Assembly (NCBI RefSeq): GCF_049319665.1 | Contig: NZ_JBMOUD010000006.1 | Coordinates: 186,001 to 250,000 of the forward strand | Direction: 5' to 3' | Length of the DNA stretch: 64,000 nucleotides | From: JBMOUD01 sp049319665 | GTDB taxonomy: Bacteria; Pseudomonadota; Gammaproteobacteria; Enterobacterales; Enterobacteriaceae | In this document: piece after piece, positions 62,463 to 64,000 of the stretch | Layout: each line of letters starts with the position of its first letter | Position numbering within the stretch: position 1 is the first letter of the stretch | Position numbers and translations under genes: made by a program | The notes under the pieces: model-generated | The model's database searches: none | Told to the model about the DNA's origin: nothing | The model's input: only the letters and a program-made list of their open reading frames with translations

Positions 62463-62558
62463 TTAAGCGAACCTGGCAATCCAAATCCCCACCAGACCGA
62501 TCAAAGCTGAGCATAGAACCAATGCCCTGAGCTGAAAGATGTCTGATACAAAAAACAT
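62463..62558 (-). CDS. Small membrane protein (31 aa)
   Basis: A 31-codon gene: MFFVSDIFQLRALVLCSALI then GLVGIWIARFA. A strong ribosome site (GGGAGGG, 5 nt before ATG) supports it. One TM helix (about 12-29), with Arg at both sides. The style matches small inner-membrane proteins of E. coli, but I recognise no orthologue. It lies 55 nt before the YbaK-like start on the same strand and may share its transcript. Confidence 0.55.
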   Translation of the reverse strand: MFFVSDIFQLRALVLCSALIGLVGIWIARFA

Positions 62559-62619
62559 TCATACCCTCCCTTATTAAAGAGGGGTATTTATTTGCTTATT
62601 CAGTATTTTATCCTACCTG

Positions 62620-63081
62620 CTATTCATTGTCGGCAAGCGTTCCGACCACAACGGCGGTGGCCTCTATCTCAACCAACAGCCCGTCAAGCGCTAGGCGTGG
62701 TACGGGGATCAGTGTACTAGCAGGAAAAGGTCCGTCTCCCCAGATTTTCCGCGACGCCGCTGACCAAATGGGAAGAAGCGCTTCAGTATAATCTACGATC
62801 AACAAATTGATACGCACGATGTCATGCACTGTCGCCCCACCGGCTTGCACCGCAGTACGCATATTTGCCAGAGCACCGTCCAATTGTGTCGTAAAACCTT
62901 GCACTCCGCCGTCTCCTAATTCAGTTGAACATTGGCCCGATGCAAAAATAGTACGCCCCTCGTGCGGCGCAACCACCACGTGGGTGTAACCACTGGGGGT
63001 CGGATCATGCAGACCAACAGGATTAATATGAACTAATTCGCTAATGTGGGATGGAGCTGAGGATAACGGGTTTTGTGGCAT
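62620..63081 (-). CDS. RidA-family (YjgF-like) protein lacking the catalytic Arg
   Basis: A 153-aa Rid-superfamily protein. TIFASGQCSTELGDGGVQGF, QLDGALANMRTAVQAGGATV and HDIVRINLLIVDY, then LALDGLLVEIEATAVV, are family features. In RidA the imine-hydrolysing Arg is in PARS; here the site reads FPASTLIPV, without Arg, so it belongs to the Rid groups without known enamine deaminase activity. The start at 63081 is preferred (AGG 8 nt upstream); GTG at 63090 is an alternative. Single gene. Confidence 0.82.
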   Translation of the reverse strand: MPQNPLSSAPSHISELVHINPVGLHDPTPSGYTHVVVAPHEGRTIFASGQCSTELGDGGVQGFTTQLDGALANMRTAVQAGGATVHDIVRINLLIVDYTEALLPIWSAASRKIWGDGPFPASTLIPVPRLALDGLLVEIEATAVVVGTLADNE

Positions 63082-63332
63082 AAGGAGCACCTAATAATCG
63101 TTAGAGTCAAAGTGTGTTGGAGGGCAAAGCAGCATCACCATCTCTCAATAACACGTAAATCGCGATGCCTTCATCTGCGGCGGAGTGTTCCCGCCACAAC
63201 TCAGCCCATGGCTGAATCTTTCGTCACTTTAATTCCCCTTACGCAATATTCCAAGTTTTTTCTTTGAAAAATAAAGAATGCATCTGCAGGCAGACATTAT
63301 TGCAAATAAGAGAAGTTCGTTTCGGGAGGAGA

Positions 63333-63365
63333 AAAAGCCTCATGTTCTATATGAGGCTTTTGCGC
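63333..63365 (-). terminator. Terminator after the small membrane protein gene at 63389
   Basis: AAAAGCCTCAT (63333-63343) and ATGAGGCTTTT (63351-63361); read on the minus strand it ends in TTTTTC. Confidence 0.82.
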
Positions 63366-63388
63366 AAGAGAAAGAGAGTAAGTCTTAA

Positions 63389-63766
63389 TTATTCATTTGA
63401 CTTCAATAGTTTATGTGCTTCAAATTTCATCACATGGGTGCTTACTGCGGCCTGGAATACTTTGAAAATAAGTCCATTAACAAATGTGGTGATCGTCAGG
63501 GTGATGAAAGCAGTCATCACCCAATCAATCGCCGTGATGCCACTATGCAGCAAGTACGGGTGGTAAACGGCCATACTAGCGATCACCGTCCAATGGCTCA
63601 GACAGTAAAAGCATTGAAAAAGATGGCCGATCATAGGATTTTTCTTTGCCGTCCAGGCCCGCCATCCGGCAAATAATTCAGTCTGGGTGATAGTCATCGA
63701 TATACTCGCTGATGCCAAGGCGATCATCAGGCATACGGACAGGTCCGAGGCTAAAACATCAGTCAT
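63389..63766 (-). CDS. DUF1360-like small membrane protein
   Basis: A 125-aa protein with three to four hydrophobic segments. The motif HLFQCFYCLSHWTVIAS (CxxCxxxW) resembles DUF1360 membrane proteins. Function unknown. Its start codon overlaps the end of the Rrf2-type gene by 8 nt, so the two are one operon and the regulator may control this protein. Confidence 0.65.
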   Translation of the reverse strand: MTDVLASDLSVCLMIALASASISMTITQTELFAGWRAWTAKKNPMIGHLFQCFYCLSHWTVIASMAVYHPYLLHSGITAIDWVMTAFITLTITTFVNGLIFKVFQAAVSTHVMKFEAHKLLKSNE

Positions 63767-64000
63767 TATGTTGTCCCTTGTCGTTGAGGTAGTTGATAAA
63801 TTCTGTGCCTATATCTTGTAGGGTAAGGCTCTTAAATCTCTCTAAAATAAGTTCTTCCGCCTGATGAAAAGTCTCTGACATCACACGGTTTACGCCCTGC
63901 TCAACCAGGCAATTCGGATTATCATTACGATGCCCCAGCGCAAAAATTTCCGGGGATCCTAGCGCCGCATAGATATCGTATAAAGTGACCTCATGAGTTG
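63759..64000 (-). CDS. Rrf2-family transcriptional regulator, truncated by the window edge
   Basis: C-terminal 80 residues reading VTLYDIYAALGSPEIFALGH and RNDNPNCLVEQGVNRVM, then ETFHQAEELILERF and a short tail. The FALGHRNxNPxC block is typical of Rrf2-type repressors; only one Cys is visible, so the three-Cys cluster motif of IscR cannot be confirmed here. The N-terminal winged helix lies beyond the right edge. It overlaps the DUF1360-like gene by 8 nt. Confidence 0.75.
   Translation of the reverse strand, partial: THEVTLYDIYAALGSPEIFALGHRNDNPNCLVEQGVNRVMSETFHQAEELILERFKSLTLQDIGTEFINYLNDKGQHND

Noticed and set aside
1..64000. CRISPR arrays, rRNA and tRNA genes, prophage or IS transposase
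   Set aside because: No spaced direct repeats, no cloverleaf-like or rRNA-like stretches and no transposase or phage structural gene noticed on either strand.

Overview
The window looks like a chromosomal segment of an enterobacterium, most likely Yersiniaceae (Yersinia/Serratia/Rahnella-like). The evidence is Enterobacterales-specific housekeeping genes (mlc, bioD2/ynfK, ynfD, ynfB, ynfA, ydfG, yqfB, nadA, nadC, puuP), ERIC-type interspersed repeats, and moderate base composition with AT-rich inserted patches. Genus is an inference. No rRNA, tRNA, CRISPR array, prophage or intact insertion sequence was seen.

Layout. 1-6400: core genes (5'-truncated mlc, bioD2, ynfD, ynfB, ynfA, ydfG), a DHA2 drug exporter and a small exported protein. 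6600-10520: a GlxA-type regulator divergent from a cyanamide-hydratase-like HD protein, an orphan GT39 glycosyltransferase and yqfB. 10780-22562: a two-gene biosynthetic operon, a three-module NRPS (Ser, Ser, Pro-like, with thioesterase) followed by an overlapping FAD monooxygenase. This architecture matches bacterial pyrrolizidine/brabantamide-type pathways (PxaA/PxaB, LgnB/LgnC, BraB/BraC) but carries one extra serine module. 23500-25130: an acetyltransferase and a luciferase-like oxidoreductase, then an ERIC repeat and a small orphan gene. 26200-29900: the scsABCD thiol-redox/copper-tolerance operon. 30190-33230: nadA, an AT-rich VioC/AsnO-like Fe(II)/2-oxoglutarate oxygenase, and convergent nadC.

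33477-40541 is one transcription unit: two glycosyltransferases, a HemN/HemW-like radical SAM enzyme, two paralogous internally duplicated dimeric alpha-beta-barrel proteins and an MFS exporter. I cannot match it to a known pathway, and it is the best candidate here for an undescribed biosynthetic system. 41300-43620 is an AT-rich island with a colicin M-like bacteriocin under a perfect LexA box and a convergent two-TM candidate immunity protein. 43900-49700: a periplasmic MBL-fold hydrolase, an exported ClpP-like protease, and a LacI/MFS/SDR/RbsD-FucU sugar locus.

49700-64000: MFS and LysR genes, two tandem micro-lipoproteins (25 and 28 aa), a YaaW-like protein overlapping a coiled-coil partner, a 900-aa OmpR-type/NTPase regulator divergent from an MFS pump, puuP, another MFS gene, a YbaK-like deacylase, a 31-aa membrane protein, a RidA-like protein lacking the usual catalytic Arg, a small membrane protein and a truncated Rrf2 regulator at the right edge.

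Functional themes are competition and specialised metabolism (NRPS, bacteriocin, radical-SAM/glycosyltransferase cluster), redox and metal stress (scs) and many efflux or uptake carriers. Family assignments come from recognised motifs and remembered homologues; no database search was run.
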